A stretch of 64,000 nucleotides of DNA from Paraburkholderia sp. (GTDB lineage: Bacteria; Pseudomonadota; Gammaproteobacteria; Burkholderiales; Burkholderiaceae). The translations under genes were made by a program, and so were the position numbers. Location of the stretch: the NCBI RefSeq assembly GCF_024281035.1, contig NZ_JAMXLH010000014.1, forward strand, positions 62,001 through 126,000, written 5' to 3'. The stretch's first letter is position 1. The number at the start of each line of letters is the position of its first letter. The notes beneath the pieces were generated by a model. That model was not told where the DNA came from, ran no database searches, and was given only the letters and a program-made list of their open reading frames with translations. Shown one piece after another: positions 26,280-35,322 of this stretch.

Positions 26280-26318
26280 AATGGCGAGCGTAATATTCAG
26301 AATGGCAAACGTAATATA
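26280..26318. repeat. Tandem pair of 18-bp repeats, period 21 bp
   Basis: AATGGCGAGCGTAATATT and AATGGCAAACGTAATATA, separated by CAG. The 21-bp spacing (two helical turns) would put both copies on the same DNA face. They lie about 190 bp upstream of the small minus-strand gene and just beyond the chemoreceptor terminator. They may be a regulator site for the small gene. Confidence 0.55.
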
Positions 26319-26354
26319 AATCCGGGCGATTCGAACGATTCGAATCACCCGGAT
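26315..26354 (-). terminator. Terminator of the chemoreceptor gene
   Basis: On the minus strand a 16-bp stem (ATCCGGGTGATTCGAA against its partner with one mismatch) starts 10 bases after the chemoreceptor stop and is followed by TTTATATTAC. Confidence 0.75.
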
Positions 26355-26363
26355 CACGTCCGC

Positions 26364-27941
26364 TCAGTCCGCGACGCGTGCGGCGCTGCTGAGCACGGCC
26401 TGCGAGATCCGGAAACCCGCCACCGCATCCTTCATCTGCCGGGTTTGCTGATGCAGCGACATCGCGGCCGCCGCGGCTTCCTCGACCAGCGCCGCGTTCT
26501 GCTGGGTCATCTGGTCCATCTGTGCAATCGCCTGATTGACCTGCTCGATGCCGGTGCTCTGTTCGCGCGACGAGTCGCTGATGTCGCCGATCATCTGCGC
26601 GAGCCGCGAGATCGATTCGGACACTTCGCGCATCGCGTCGCCCGCATGTTCGACGCGTTCCGAGCCGCCGCGCACCTGGTCGACCGAATCGTCGATCAAC
26701 GCCTTGATCTCCTTGGCGGCGTTTGCGCTGCGCTGCGCGAGCGCGCGTACTTCCCCCGCGACCACCGCGAAGCCGCGGCCCTGGTCGCCTGCGCGCGCGG
26801 CTTCGACCGCCGCGTTCAGCGCGAGGATGTTGGTCTGGAACGCGATGCCGTCGATCAGGCCGATGATTTCGGCGATCTTGTTCGAGCTTCGCGCGATCGC
26901 CTGCATCCGCTCGACGACGTCGTTGACCACGGCGCTGCCGCGCGAGGTCGCGTCGAGTGCGCCGTTCGCGAGTTCGCGAGCCTCGCCTGCATGCTGCGCG
27001 TTGCGGCGCACGGTGCCCGTCATCTCGGCCATGCTCGCGGTCGTCTGTTCGAGCGATGCGGCCTGGTTTTCGGTGCGCGCGGATAGATCGGCATTGCCGG
27101 TCGCGATCTCGTCCGCGCCGATGTGGATCGAATCGGCCGATTCGCGTACCGTCTGCACGGTGCGTGCGACGCTGCTTTGCATGTGTGCGAGACCGCGCAT
27201 CAGACGGCCGATTTCGCTCGCGCCGTGTGCGACGACCGGCTCGTCCAGATGTCCGCGCGCGATGCGTTCGAAGTGGCGGCCCGCTTCCTCGAGCGGCGCG
27301 ACGACGCCGCGCTTGAGCGTCAGGTACACGCTGGCCGCGAGCACGACCAGCACGACCAGGATGGCGATGCCAACGCCGCGAAAGACTGCGAGACGGCTGT
27401 CGATCGAATCGAGCGATGCGCGGCTCGCGGCCGTGCTGAACTGCACGAACGTGTGCAGGTCGTTCAGGTACGCGTCCTGAAACGACTGGGTGGGCTGGTC
27501 GAGGAACGCCTGAATATTGTTGGCGTCGAGATACTGGGTCAGTTCGACGAGCGCGTCGTGATAGGCGCGATAGGTCTTTGCGATCGCATCCATGCGCGCG
27601 CGGTTCTCGTCGTTGACGGGCGGCGTGTTCGCGAACTTCGCGAACGATTGATCGGCGAGCTGCAATTGCTCGCGCGCGTGATTGACGATGTCGGCAGGCT
27701 CGGTGCCGCCGCGCACCATCCGCGTGCCCGCGCGCGACGTGTTGATGCGCGCGTCCATGAGGTGCTGGGTCGTTTCGTTAATCGCGGTTTCCTGGCGGAG
27801 CGCGACGCGCGTCAGATCGCCGACGTCGTCGTGCGTGCGCACGAGCGACCAGAAACCCAGGCCGGCGGTGACCAGTTGCAATATGCAGAAAGCGGCGAGC
27901 ACGCACAGCATGCCGACGGCCACTTGGATTTTGCTGAACAT
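26364..27941 (-). CDS. Methyl-accepting chemotaxis protein
   Basis: A 525-residue receptor. It has an N-terminal membrane helix (about residues 8 to 30), a four-helix TarH-type periplasmic sensor (30 to 185), a second helix (about 188 to 210) and a HAMP domain (LKRGVVAPLEEAGRHFERIARGHLD region). The long cytoplasmic coiled coil has the universal hairpin tip EIIGLIDGIAFQTNILALNAAVEAARAG-type sequence. Methylation-helix glutamates and glutamines are present on both sides (EQTTASMAEM). No C-terminal CheR-binding pentapeptide is seen. It lies downstream of the pel operon on the same strand, 188 bases from its last gene; the ligand is unknown. Confidence 0.92.
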   Translation of the reverse strand: MFSKIQVAVGMLCVLAAFCILQLVTAGLGFWSLVRTHDDVGDLTRVALRQETAINETTQHLMDARINTSRAGTRMVRGGTEPADIVNHAREQLQLADQSFAKFANTPPVNDENRARMDAIAKTYRAYHDALVELTQYLDANNIQAFLDQPTQSFQDAYLNDLHTFVQFSTAASRASLDSIDSRLAVFRGVGIAILVVLVVLAASVYLTLKRGVVAPLEEAGRHFERIARGHLDEPVVAHGASEIGRLMRGLAHMQSSVARTVQTVRESADSIHIGADEIATGNADLSARTENQAASLEQTTASMAEMTGTVRRNAQHAGEARELANGALDATSRGSAVVNDVVERMQAIARSSNKIAEIIGLIDGIAFQTNILALNAAVEAARAGDQGRGFAVVAGEVRALAQRSANAAKEIKALIDDSVDQVRGGSERVEHAGDAMREVSESISRLAQMIGDISDSSREQSTGIEQVNQAIAQMDQMTQQNAALVEEAAAAAMSLHQQTRQMKDAVAGFRISQAVLSSAARVAD

Positions 27942-28129
27942 TACGAATACCTGACTGAAGGAGGTGCGGGGGGAGCGAACGGGGCAATGGAGACGATGTG
28001 TCTACCCGTCGTTTACGGCGCTGGAAGCCAGGGCTTGAGGCTGGGCGGGTGCGAATTGCGACGCGACCATTCAAACATTTGGGGCGTCGCTTATTTCCTG
28101 AGCTGTCATTTACGGCAAATCAACCACTG

Positions 28130-29071
28130 CTATCTGGCCGGAGCACATGCGGCCGATTCGCGTAGCGGTGGAATCGTTGCCTGCTGCAACGTCTGGATCG
28201 CACCGTCCGTGATGAATGGCACGATGCCGTCGGCGGAAATGCGCGCGGCAGTTTCGCGCGCGCATGCGGCGTCGTCCGGCGCGCAATAGTCGATTGAAAT
28301 CACCGGCAGGCCATAACGCTCTTTCACCGTATGCGCCATGGCCAGCAGCCAGTCTCTGTCCGCCTGGGGCACATCGACATAGCGCGTATGCGCCTGGTCC
28401 CAGCCGCGATAGAGCGATTCGAACGCAACGGCGCTCACGTCGTCGTGTATCTGAGGCAGTAATTCGAAGCCGCGATTGAGGATCAACTTTGCCGCAGGGT
28501 GGCTCTTCCTGATCGCATGGATGACGCGCACGATTCCTTCGCGCTGGCGTTCGCGTTCGGCTTCGGTCGACGTCACGAGCTGATACGAATCGAGCGTGTC
28601 GAGAAAGAAGCCGCGATAGCCGCGCGCCCATAGCGGATCGATGACGTGGCGCACGAAGAACGCTGGCCAGCCTGCACGGCTTTGATCGACCACGTGCGAC
28701 GCCCAGTTCTGGTTGCGGCCTTTGAGCCAGTCTTTCGGCAATTGCGCGAAGTACGGCCGCTGCGGGGTCATCTCGCCGACGCTCGCATAGGCAAACCACT
28801 GCGTGCAGGGCAGCGGATGCTCGCCCGGCTGGAATCCGCTGTCCGGCTCGAGGACCGCGATGTCGTAGTGGGCGAGCAGCGCGGTGGGCGGCGTCGTGCC
28901 GTAGTAGAACGCCACGCGCAGATCGGGCGCGGGTGTGTCGCCGCCGGTGCCCGCGTGCGCGGCGGAAGCCATGCCACATGCGTACAGCACGGCGGAGATC
29001 AACCGCGCGCCGCGCGAGAGAAGGCGTCGTGCGGACCGCCGGTTTTGAGCCTTGTCGAGGCCGTTATTCAT
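28130..29071 (-). CDS. Stand-alone PelA-type glycoside hydrolase (polygalactosaminidase-like), exported
   Basis: A 313-residue exported protein with a signal sequence to about residue 40 (LISAVLYACGMASAAHA). The mature part is a complete barrel like the N-terminal hydrolase domain of PelA: VAFYYGTTPPTALLAHYDIAVLEP, WFAYASVGEM, GYRGFFLDTLDSY (Asp158) and AVAFESLYRG with Glu218, the position of the reported catalytic glutamate in Pseudomonas PelA. This domain cuts alpha-1,4-linked galactosamine/N-acetylgalactosamine chains. The start at 29071 is preferred over 29089. It is the last gene of the pel operon, 58 bases after pelG, and seems to replace the degenerate hydrolase half of PelA. Confidence 0.85.
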   Translation of the reverse strand: MNNGLDKAQNRRSARRLLSRGARLISAVLYACGMASAAHAGTGGDTPAPDLRVAFYYGTTPPTALLAHYDIAVLEPDSGFQPGEHPLPCTQWFAYASVGEMTPQRPYFAQLPKDWLKGRNQNWASHVVDQSRAGWPAFFVRHVIDPLWARGYRGFFLDTLDSYQLVTSTEAERERQREGIVRVIHAIRKSHPAAKLILNRGFELLPQIHDDVSAVAFESLYRGWDQAHTRYVDVPQADRDWLLAMAHTVKERYGLPVISIDYCAPDDAACARETAARISADGIVPFITDGAIQTLQQATIPPLRESAACAPAR

Positions 29072-29129
29072 GTGAACAGGCCCTTGCATACCGGCATTCC
29101 GGCTTGAATGATGTTTGCCTGCTGAACGT

Positions 29130-30500
29130 TCATTGGAGCATGTACGTTTCGTATTCGAGGGTGGCGAACCTGGCGTCGAGCGAGCGTATGGCGAGGATCG
29201 TCGCGATCAGCAGCGCCGCCGCGAACCCGTAACCATACGCGGCTGGCCCGAGCCGGATCGACACCACCGTCAAGACCGCATTGAGCACGATGAAGAAGGT
29301 GGCGAGCCGCAGCACGTCGCGGCGCGTGTCGAGATAGAACATGACGTTGAAGAGGCCGAGCAACAGCACCTGCAGGCTCGCGGCGATGACGTCGACGAGC
29401 AGCAGCGGCAGGTACAGCGACGAGATGTGCAGCGCGCCGAGGAGCACCGCGCCGAACGCGAGCATCAGCAGGACCACGACGATCTGGACCTTGACGATTT
29501 CGGCGAGACCGGTGCGCACGCTGCGCACCATCATGTCGCGCATCGCGTTGATGCGCTGCAGGGTGGCGCCGGTGCGCACCGCGTCGTAGAACGCGTCGTA
29601 GTAACCGGCGAAGTCGGCTTCGATGCGCACGAGGAACGCCGCCATGGCCGGCATGACGCACACGTAAGCAAGAAACACGGGAATGTCGTAGATGACCGAT
29701 GCGTGGAACCAGCCCACCACGCGCGTGCCCGTGACGTCCGAGAACCAGAAGACGAACTTGTCGATCCACACGCCGAGATTGAACATCAGTCCGACCCAGG
29801 CGAGGCTCGGATAGATGAGCCGCCGGTCGAACACTTCGAACGAAATGTAGCGCGAACCCGGATACTGGCGATGCACGATCGTCGAAAGGCACAGGAACAG
29901 CAATGCGTGGCCCGCGACGAAACCGCCGAGCAAGCCGGTCAGCCCGTAATGGTTCAGTCCGAGCGCAAGACCGACCACGGCGCTGTAGCCGATTGCGAAC
30001 GACCACAGCACCTGCCGGTACTGCTTGATGCTCGAGAGGAAGATCACGGCGATCCAGATATTGCTCGCAATCACGAAGCCCGCGATCATCAGCAGCCGGT
30101 AGGCGAGCGGCGTTGCGTCGAAGCCCACGCTCATCGCGAGGATGCCGATCGTGCCCGACACCGCCGAGCAGACAAGCTGGATCGCGCGGTAATTCGGCAG
30201 CACGAGGTCGTCGCGGTGCTCGTAGAGCCGGTCCGAGACGAAGCGCGTGAACGACAGTTGCAGCGGTCCCGTTACGATCAGGCTGAACGCGATCATGTAG
30301 GTCACCGACACCTGAAACTGTGTGATGAGCACAGTCGGTATCACGACGGCAAAACTCAGCGTGCCGATGATCAGAATGCCGAAGCACGAGAGGATCATCG
30401 GCCCCGAGCTGATGAGGCCCGCGTAGAGATAGGCACGCGCGACGCCGGTCAGCGTTTCGCGGGCCATCAGCTTGCGCAGTTCGAATCCGATACCGGCCAT
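29130..30500 (-). CDS. pelG: Pel polysaccharide inner-membrane transporter PelG
   Basis: A 456-residue, 12-helix membrane protein of the MATE/Wzx-like PST family, the same length as Pseudomonas PelG. It begins MAGIGFELRKLMARETL, a conserved PelG start. With PelD and PelE it forms the inner-membrane complex that moves nascent Pel across the membrane. The start codon overlaps the pelF stop (TAATG), indicating coupled translation. A much longer frame to 31085 is antisense-like noise within pelF. Confidence 0.94.
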   Translation of the reverse strand: MAGIGFELRKLMARETLTGVARAYLYAGLISSGPMILSCFGILIIGTLSFAVVIPTVLITQFQVSVTYMIAFSLIVTGPLQLSFTRFVSDRLYEHRDDLVLPNYRAIQLVCSAVSGTIGILAMSVGFDATPLAYRLLMIAGFVIASNIWIAVIFLSSIKQYRQVLWSFAIGYSAVVGLALGLNHYGLTGLLGGFVAGHALLFLCLSTIVHRQYPGSRYISFEVFDRRLIYPSLAWVGLMFNLGVWIDKFVFWFSDVTGTRVVGWFHASVIYDIPVFLAYVCVMPAMAAFLVRIEADFAGYYDAFYDAVRTGATLQRINAMRDMMVRSVRTGLAEIVKVQIVVVLLMLAFGAVLLGALHISSLYLPLLLVDVIAASLQVLLLGLFNVMFYLDTRRDVLRLATFFIVLNAVLTVVSIRLGPAAYGYGFAAALLIATILAIRSLDARFATLEYETYMLQ

Positions 30501-32194
30501 TAGCGACTCCGGTTGAAGAACGCACGCAGCGCGGCAAGCGCGCCGCCGCGCGTCGTTGCGTGTGCAAGGGTTTGCGTTTTCGCGTGGAACGGGCAGCCGT
30601 GCGCGGCGTGGCCCGGCTGCGACGCCGCCGCGCCCGCCGCAGGTCCATCGTGCCCGCGCTCCGGTTGCGCGCTGGCGCGCGCGTAGATGGATTCGTAACG
30701 CTCGATCATCTGGCTGCGCCGGTAATAACGTTGCGCACGCGCCATTCCGGCACGTTGTGCCGCAAGCCAGCGTGGTTCGTCGGTCAGCAGGTCGATGGCC
30801 GCGCTCGCGAGCCCGGCGGGATTGGCGATCTGCACGACCGCTCCGGCTGAGCCGAGCGCACGATCTTCCGGCTGCGCGCCTTCGATCAGCTCGCGGCATG
30901 CGCCGACGTCGGTCGTGATCGCCGGTATGCCGGCGGCGAAGCCTTCCAGCACGACGAGGGGCAGGGCTTCGCTGATCGAACTGAGCGCGAGCACGTCGAT
31001 CTCGGGCAGCACTTCGTCGATGCGCCGGAAGCCGAGGAACTTCAGGTTGCGTTCCAGCCCGAGGCTTTGCGCGAGCGCGTGGCATTCGTGCGCGTAGGCC
31101 GGATCTTCATCCTCGGGGCCGACGATCCAGCCTTCGATGTCGGGCATCGTGCGCGCGGCGATAAAAATGGCGCGGATAAACGTCTTGATGTCCTTGATCG
31201 GCACGACCCGGCCAATCAGCGCGACCACGCGCCGCGTGCGCGCCGCGCGCCGTTCGACGAGCGGCATCAGCGCATCGACGTCGATGCCGTTCGGGATCGT
31301 GCGGGTCAGCGCGGCACGCGCGCCGTCGGCGATCTGGCGCTGGCGGTTGCCCTCGTACAGCGCGACGATCTCGTCGGCGGCGTCATAGGCCAGCCGACCA
31401 AGCGCTTCGAAAAAGCGCAGCCACAGGTCGCGGAAATAGCTCACGTCCGACATGTCGCGCTCGAACACGCCGCGGTTGTCGCGAATCCAGCGGCTTTGCA
31501 GCAGGTCGATCTTGCGTTCCTTCGTATAGATGCCGTGCTCGCTGACGACGAGCGGGCGACCGGTGCGGTGATGCAGCAGCGCGCCGAGATAGCCCGCATA
31601 GCCCGTCGATATCGTGTGGTAGACCCTGGCCTGCACGGTCTGGGCCGCCACGTTGGCGAGCTGCCAGAGCGGCTGGTGCATGTTGCGCACGGTCCAGAAG
31701 TAGTCGGTAAACGACGGGTCGGTGCAGCGTTCGCGATACTCCTGCTCGATGTACTCCCACGATTCGCGGCTGTGCAGAAACTGGTCGGCGTCGAGCTTTC
31801 CGCCGTGCGCGAGCATCGAGATCAGTTCCACCATCATGGCGCTGATCTCCGGCTGCCGGTCGCGCTCGCGCAGCAGTTCATGGAACGTGGCGGAGAGCGC
31901 GAAGGCTTCGCGGTCGCCGCGCACCTTGCGGCGATGCTGCTTCGGCTCGACCGGCGCGGCGCCGTAGAGAAAGTGCTCTTCGAAGTGCACGACGTTGTCG
32001 GGCAACGGATAGGCGGACTTCGGATAGTCTTCCTTGCGTCCGCCGATGAAGACGATGCCGAATTGCCGCTGCGGATAGGCGCGGATCATGTCGTTGACCC
32101 AGCTCGATACGCCGCCGCGCACGTAGGGAAACGTGCCTTCGAGCAGCAGGCAGATATCGGTTTGCGCGGCGCGGCGATAGAGCGATGGGTTCAT
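30500..32194 (-). CDS. pelF: Pel polysaccharide glycosyltransferase PelF
   Basis: A 564-residue GT4-family cytosolic glycosyltransferase that polymerises UDP-GalNAc/GlcNAc into Pel. It has the PelF start ADxCLLLEGTFPYVRGGVSSWV-like segment, a nucleotide-binding region VVALIGRVVPIKDIKTFI and the ExFG-type motif as SSISEALPLVVLEGFAAG. It is about 55 residues longer than the Pseudomonas protein (507). The extra C-terminal tail is low complexity, with HAAHGCPFHAKTQTLAH. ATG 32194 overlaps the pelE stop by four bases. Confidence 0.94.
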   Translation of the reverse strand: MNPSLYRRAAQTDICLLLEGTFPYVRGGVSSWVNDMIRAYPQRQFGIVFIGGRKEDYPKSAYPLPDNVVHFEEHFLYGAAPVEPKQHRRKVRGDREAFALSATFHELLRERDRQPEISAMMVELISMLAHGGKLDADQFLHSRESWEYIEQEYRERCTDPSFTDYFWTVRNMHQPLWQLANVAAQTVQARVYHTISTGYAGYLGALLHHRTGRPLVVSEHGIYTKERKIDLLQSRWIRDNRGVFERDMSDVSYFRDLWLRFFEALGRLAYDAADEIVALYEGNRQRQIADGARAALTRTIPNGIDVDALMPLVERRAARTRRVVALIGRVVPIKDIKTFIRAIFIAARTMPDIEGWIVGPEDEDPAYAHECHALAQSLGLERNLKFLGFRRIDEVLPEIDVLALSSISEALPLVVLEGFAAGIPAITTDVGACRELIEGAQPEDRALGSAGAVVQIANPAGLASAAIDLLTDEPRWLAAQRAGMARAQRYYRRSQMIERYESIYARASAQPERGHDGPAAGAAASQPGHAAHGCPFHAKTQTLAHATTRGGALAALRAFFNRSR

Positions 32195-33201
32195 CGTGTC
32201 CAGTAATCGATCACGGGTTTGAGCGCCGGGGTGCTGGCGTGCCGCGCAAGTTCGCCGACGATTGCAGCGGCTTCGGCGTGATGTCCTTGCCGGAAAGCTG
32301 CTTCGGCGAGCCACGGCAGCAGTCGCTCGCGCGGAAAGTTGAGCTCGCGTGCGCGCTCGAGGAGCGGTGCGGCTTCGTCGGCACGGTCGCGCGCGAGCGC
32401 GAGGCGCGCAAGCAGCAGGCAGAGCGCGGCGTCGCGCTCGCCGTTCGCGAGCGATTGCGCCGCGCGCGCATGCTTTTCGGCTTCGGCGATGGCGTGGCGG
32501 TAGACATCGCCTTGCGCGAGCCGCTGATAGACCAGTTCGAAATGCAGTTCGGCGAGCCTGCGGTGCAGTGCCTGCTGTTCCGCTTCGGTGCTCTCGTGCT
32601 CGAGCGCGTCGCGGCACGCGAAGATCTGGTTCACGATCTCGTTCTCGGCCTGGTCGAGCATGCCGTAGGCGAGCAGGCGCAGATCGTCGACCGGGTCGGC
32701 GAGCAGATTGCGCAGCAGCGTGCCGGTGGTCCGGGTCGGCAATTGCTGGATCGAAACGAGTGCGGCGAGGCGGTCGTCCGTCGCGCCATGCCGGTTCGTG
32801 AGACGCGCCTGCACGCGCGCGCCCGCGGCGTGCGAGACGCGCGAGACGAGGTGCGAGACGAACTCGGGCCGCCCCACGAGGTCGAGCGCACGCGATGGCC
32901 GCACGATCGCCAGCCATGAGCCGGCGTAGCTCGCGACCACTTCGAGCAGCCCGCCCACGCCGGGCATGAAAAACGACAGCACCCAGAGATGGAGGAGCGC
33001 GCCGCGCCGCGGCTCGCGCTTCGCGGCGGGCAGCATGCGGCGCAACACGACGGCCTCGGCGGCGGCGGCCGGCGCCTGGAGCAGCAAAAAGCACGCGAGC
33101 GCGCCGATTCCGGCCGGCGGGTGCAACGCGCCCCACACGGCCAGGCCTTGCAGCAGCGCGGCAACCGGCATGGCGAGGAGGAGCGCGAGCGCGTTACGCA
33201 T
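32191..33201 (-). CDS. pelE: Pel biosynthesis inner-membrane TPR protein PelE
   Basis: A 336-residue protein with two N-terminal membrane helices (residues 5 to 28 and about 31 to 52), a third hydrophobic region near 70 to 98, and a cytosolic helical repeat domain rich in Ala/Leu/Glu (residues 130 to 330) that looks like TPRs. PelE bridges PelD and PelG, and cyclic-di-GMP-bound PelD recruits PelF through this complex. The length is close to Pseudomonas PelE (329). It overlaps pelD by eight bases and pelF by four. Confidence 0.9.
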   Translation of the reverse strand: MRNALALLLAMPVAALLQGLAVWGALHPPAGIGALACFLLLQAPAAAAEAVVLRRMLPAAKREPRRGALLHLWVLSFFMPGVGGLLEVVASYAGSWLAIVRPSRALDLVGRPEFVSHLVSRVSHAAGARVQARLTNRHGATDDRLAALVSIQQLPTRTTGTLLRNLLADPVDDLRLLAYGMLDQAENEIVNQIFACRDALEHESTEAEQQALHRRLAELHFELVYQRLAQGDVYRHAIAEAEKHARAAQSLANGERDAALCLLLARLALARDRADEAAPLLERARELNFPRERLLPWLAEAAFRQGHHAEAAAIVGELARHASTPALKPVIDYWTR

Positions 33202-34627
33202 GGCCCATCGCCCGTTGCAGCAGTTCGGCGAGATTCGTGTTCCCCGACGCGCCCGTCACGAACAACGTGTGCACGCCGATGTGCGCGCGTTCGAAATCGG
33301 TGTCGAACTGGTTGCGCAGGTTCGACTCGATGCGGGTGAGGTAGCCGGACACGCCCGTCGCATCGGCCAGCGGCATCAAGTTCAGAAGCACGGAACGCTG
33401 CGGCGTTTGCAGCGTCCAGGCGAGATCCGCCGAGCGTCCGCGGCGCAGGACGTGTTCGAACAGCGAGTCGCGCGCTTCGTCGCGCGGGAAGGCGAGGGCG
33501 ACCACCGACGACGCGACGCCGCTGCGCTGATGCAGCCGCACGAGACGGCCGTATTCGAGGCCGAAGTCGGTCGGGCAGCCTGGCACGGCCTCGATGAGTT
33601 CGCGTGTCGCGCGGGCGTATTCGAGCCCGTCGCCGTAGTAGCCGAGCAGGACGAAGAGCAACTGGAGGTTGTCGTGATTGAGCGACAGGAACGGCATGCG
33701 CTGCACGACGAGCAGCGCGCGCGTCTCGCCGGTGGCCGAGATGAGCGGCGCGCAGGCGATATACCGGCTGTCGCGCACCGCGCCGTCCGCCGACTTGAGG
33801 TGGGCGAGCTGCCCGGTGGAAAGGGCGAGTGCGGGCAGCGGGTCGGCGGCGTCCAGATCGAAGGGCTCGCCCGCTGTTGCGAGCGGCGTGAGCCCGAGCT
33901 TGCCGTTGTGCACGGGGTAAAGCGCCGCGACCTCGATCTGGCAGGACCGGGCGATGAATTCGACGAGCCGCGCCGTGCCCGGCAACGCTGCCCTGGCTGC
34001 CGTATCGGGTTCGCTCCTGGCCGCGTCGGCGGCATTGCCCGCCGCGAGCTGGCGCAGTTCGTGGATCGAGTCGCGCAGCGTGGTTGGACGCGTGAGCAGG
34101 TCGCGTTCGAGCCGCTCGTGCGAGAGCCGCAGCAGGTAATGGTTATCGGTGAGCGCCGTGAGCCGCTCGTTCAGATAGTCGTTGACCGCATTGGCGCGGT
34201 CGGCGCGCACGTTCCAGGTGTCGGCGAAGTGTCCGGTGAGGATCACGAGGACCCCGCCGCCGACAAAGAATGGCGTAGGCCACGGCGTCCCGGCCGGGTA
34301 CGCGAACACCCAGGTCAGCGCGAACAACAGCGCCGAGGTGAGCCCGGGCGCGACGCCGTAGCGCAGCGCGACGAGCGTCGGAATGAGCCACAGCCAGGGA
34401 AAACCGCTGTTGAGCACAAGCGGGTCGGCGCGATTGACGAGCCAGGAAAGCACGAGCGGCACGATCGTGACGACTGCGGTCTCGACCCACGCGAAGCGCC
34501 GCCGCGCGACCGGCGCGAGCAGGCTGCGCAGCCGGCCGGGGTTGCCGTGGGAGCGCTCGTACAGGTGCCGCCGGCCGGCGGGTTTGCGCGTGGCCTGTTC
34601 GCCGGGGCTAACGGTCTGCGTGTCCAT
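33194..34627 (-). CDS. pelD: Cyclic-di-GMP receptor PelD
   Basis: A 477-residue inner-membrane receptor. It has four hydrophobic helices (about residues 48 to 130), a short coiled coil (140 to 190), a GAF domain (about 215 to 345), and a degenerate GGDEF domain lacking the catalytic motif. The inhibitory-site type sequence RSAD (residues 398 to 401) supplies RxxD for dimeric cyclic-di-GMP binding, as in Pseudomonas PelD. Messenger binding switches on Pel synthesis after translation. The start at 34627 is the first ATG after the pelC stop; an earlier non-ATG start cannot be excluded. Confidence 0.93.
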   Translation of the reverse strand: MDTQTVSPGEQATRKPAGRRHLYERSHGNPGRLRSLLAPVARRRFAWVETAVVTIVPLVLSWLVNRADPLVLNSGFPWLWLIPTLVALRYGVAPGLTSALLFALTWVFAYPAGTPWPTPFFVGGGVLVILTGHFADTWNVRADRANAVNDYLNERLTALTDNHYLLRLSHERLERDLLTRPTTLRDSIHELRQLAAGNAADAARSEPDTAARAALPGTARLVEFIARSCQIEVAALYPVHNGKLGLTPLATAGEPFDLDAADPLPALALSTGQLAHLKSADGAVRDSRYIACAPLISATGETRALLVVQRMPFLSLNHDNLQLLFVLLGYYGDGLEYARATRELIEAVPGCPTDFGLEYGRLVRLHQRSGVASSVVALAFPRDEARDSLFEHVLRRGRSADLAWTLQTPQRSVLLNLMPLADATGVSGYLTRIESNLRNQFDTDFERAHIGVHTLFVTGASGNTNLAELLQRAMGHA

Positions 34628-34671
34628 CTGCGTCTCGATCTGCGTCTCGGATTGGGCGGTAGCGGGCGCGT

Positions 34672-35217
34672 TCAGCCATGCGCGGCGAGCGGCGCGAGCA
34701 GCTTGCCGACGAGGCTCTGCGCCGTGCCGCCAAGCGCCGAGCGGCTCCAGCCGCTGCGCGAACCCGTTGCGCTCCAGACCACACGCCCCGAGGGCAACTC
34801 GCGCAGTTCGAACGACAGGGCGACGACAGGTTCGCCATCCACGCCGACCTTGTAGCGCCACTCTTCCACGGCGCCGCTCAGGACGAATTTTGCGTGGTGC
34901 GCGCGGGCCCATTCGAGGCCCTGCTCGATGCCAGGCTGCGCGGTGGTGTCGAAGGCCGCGCCGTTGTCGGCGGCGGGCATGGCCGCCACGCTCGCGAAGC
35001 CGTGCTTGCGCAGCGTGTTCGCCGCGATGGCCTGGGCGGCGCGCCCGGCATCGGGCGTCTCCGTGAAATTCGCCAGCGGCAGCACGGCGACGCTGTCCGG
35101 CGCGGCGATTGCCGGCGCGGGCGTCGAGTCGACGCTCGCACACGCGGCGAGCCCCAGCATGCATGCAGCGGCCAGCGCGTGCGCCCAGTTCCTGCGGATG
35201 CGTGCGATTGCATTCAT
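34672..35217 (-). CDS. pelC: Pel outer-membrane lipoprotein PelC
   Basis: A 181-residue lipoprotein with signal peptide and lipobox LGLAAC (Cys about residue 25), then a compact alpha/beta domain (VAVLPLANFTETPDAGRAAQAIAANTL). PelC forms a 12-subunit ring on the periplasmic face of the outer membrane that funnels Pel towards PelB. The start at 35217 is chosen for the signal peptide, since the longer frame to 35292 adds polar codons before it. Neighbours are pelB upstream (105-base gap) and pelD downstream. Confidence 0.93.
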   Translation of the reverse strand: MNAIARIRRNWAHALAAACMLGLAACASVDSTPAPAIAAPDSVAVLPLANFTETPDAGRAAQAIAANTLRKHGFASVAAMPAADNGAAFDTTAQPGIEQGLEWARAHHAKFVLSGAVEEWRYKVGVDGEPVVALSFELRELPSGRVVWSATGSRSGWSRSALGGTAQSLVGKLLAPLAAHG

Positions 35218-35322
35218 GTGCGTTCTTCCTTTTCGATTCGTCAGTTGTCTATTGTCGGTTGTCTTTTGGGTCATACCGGCGGCCTGCGCCATTCCGCTTC
35301 AATTCGCGCTTCAAATCGCGCT

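Noticed and set aside
29130..31085. Longer PelG start at 31085
   Set aside because: The extra 195 residues overlap pelF and are Arg-rich; the ATG at 30500 gives the exact family length.
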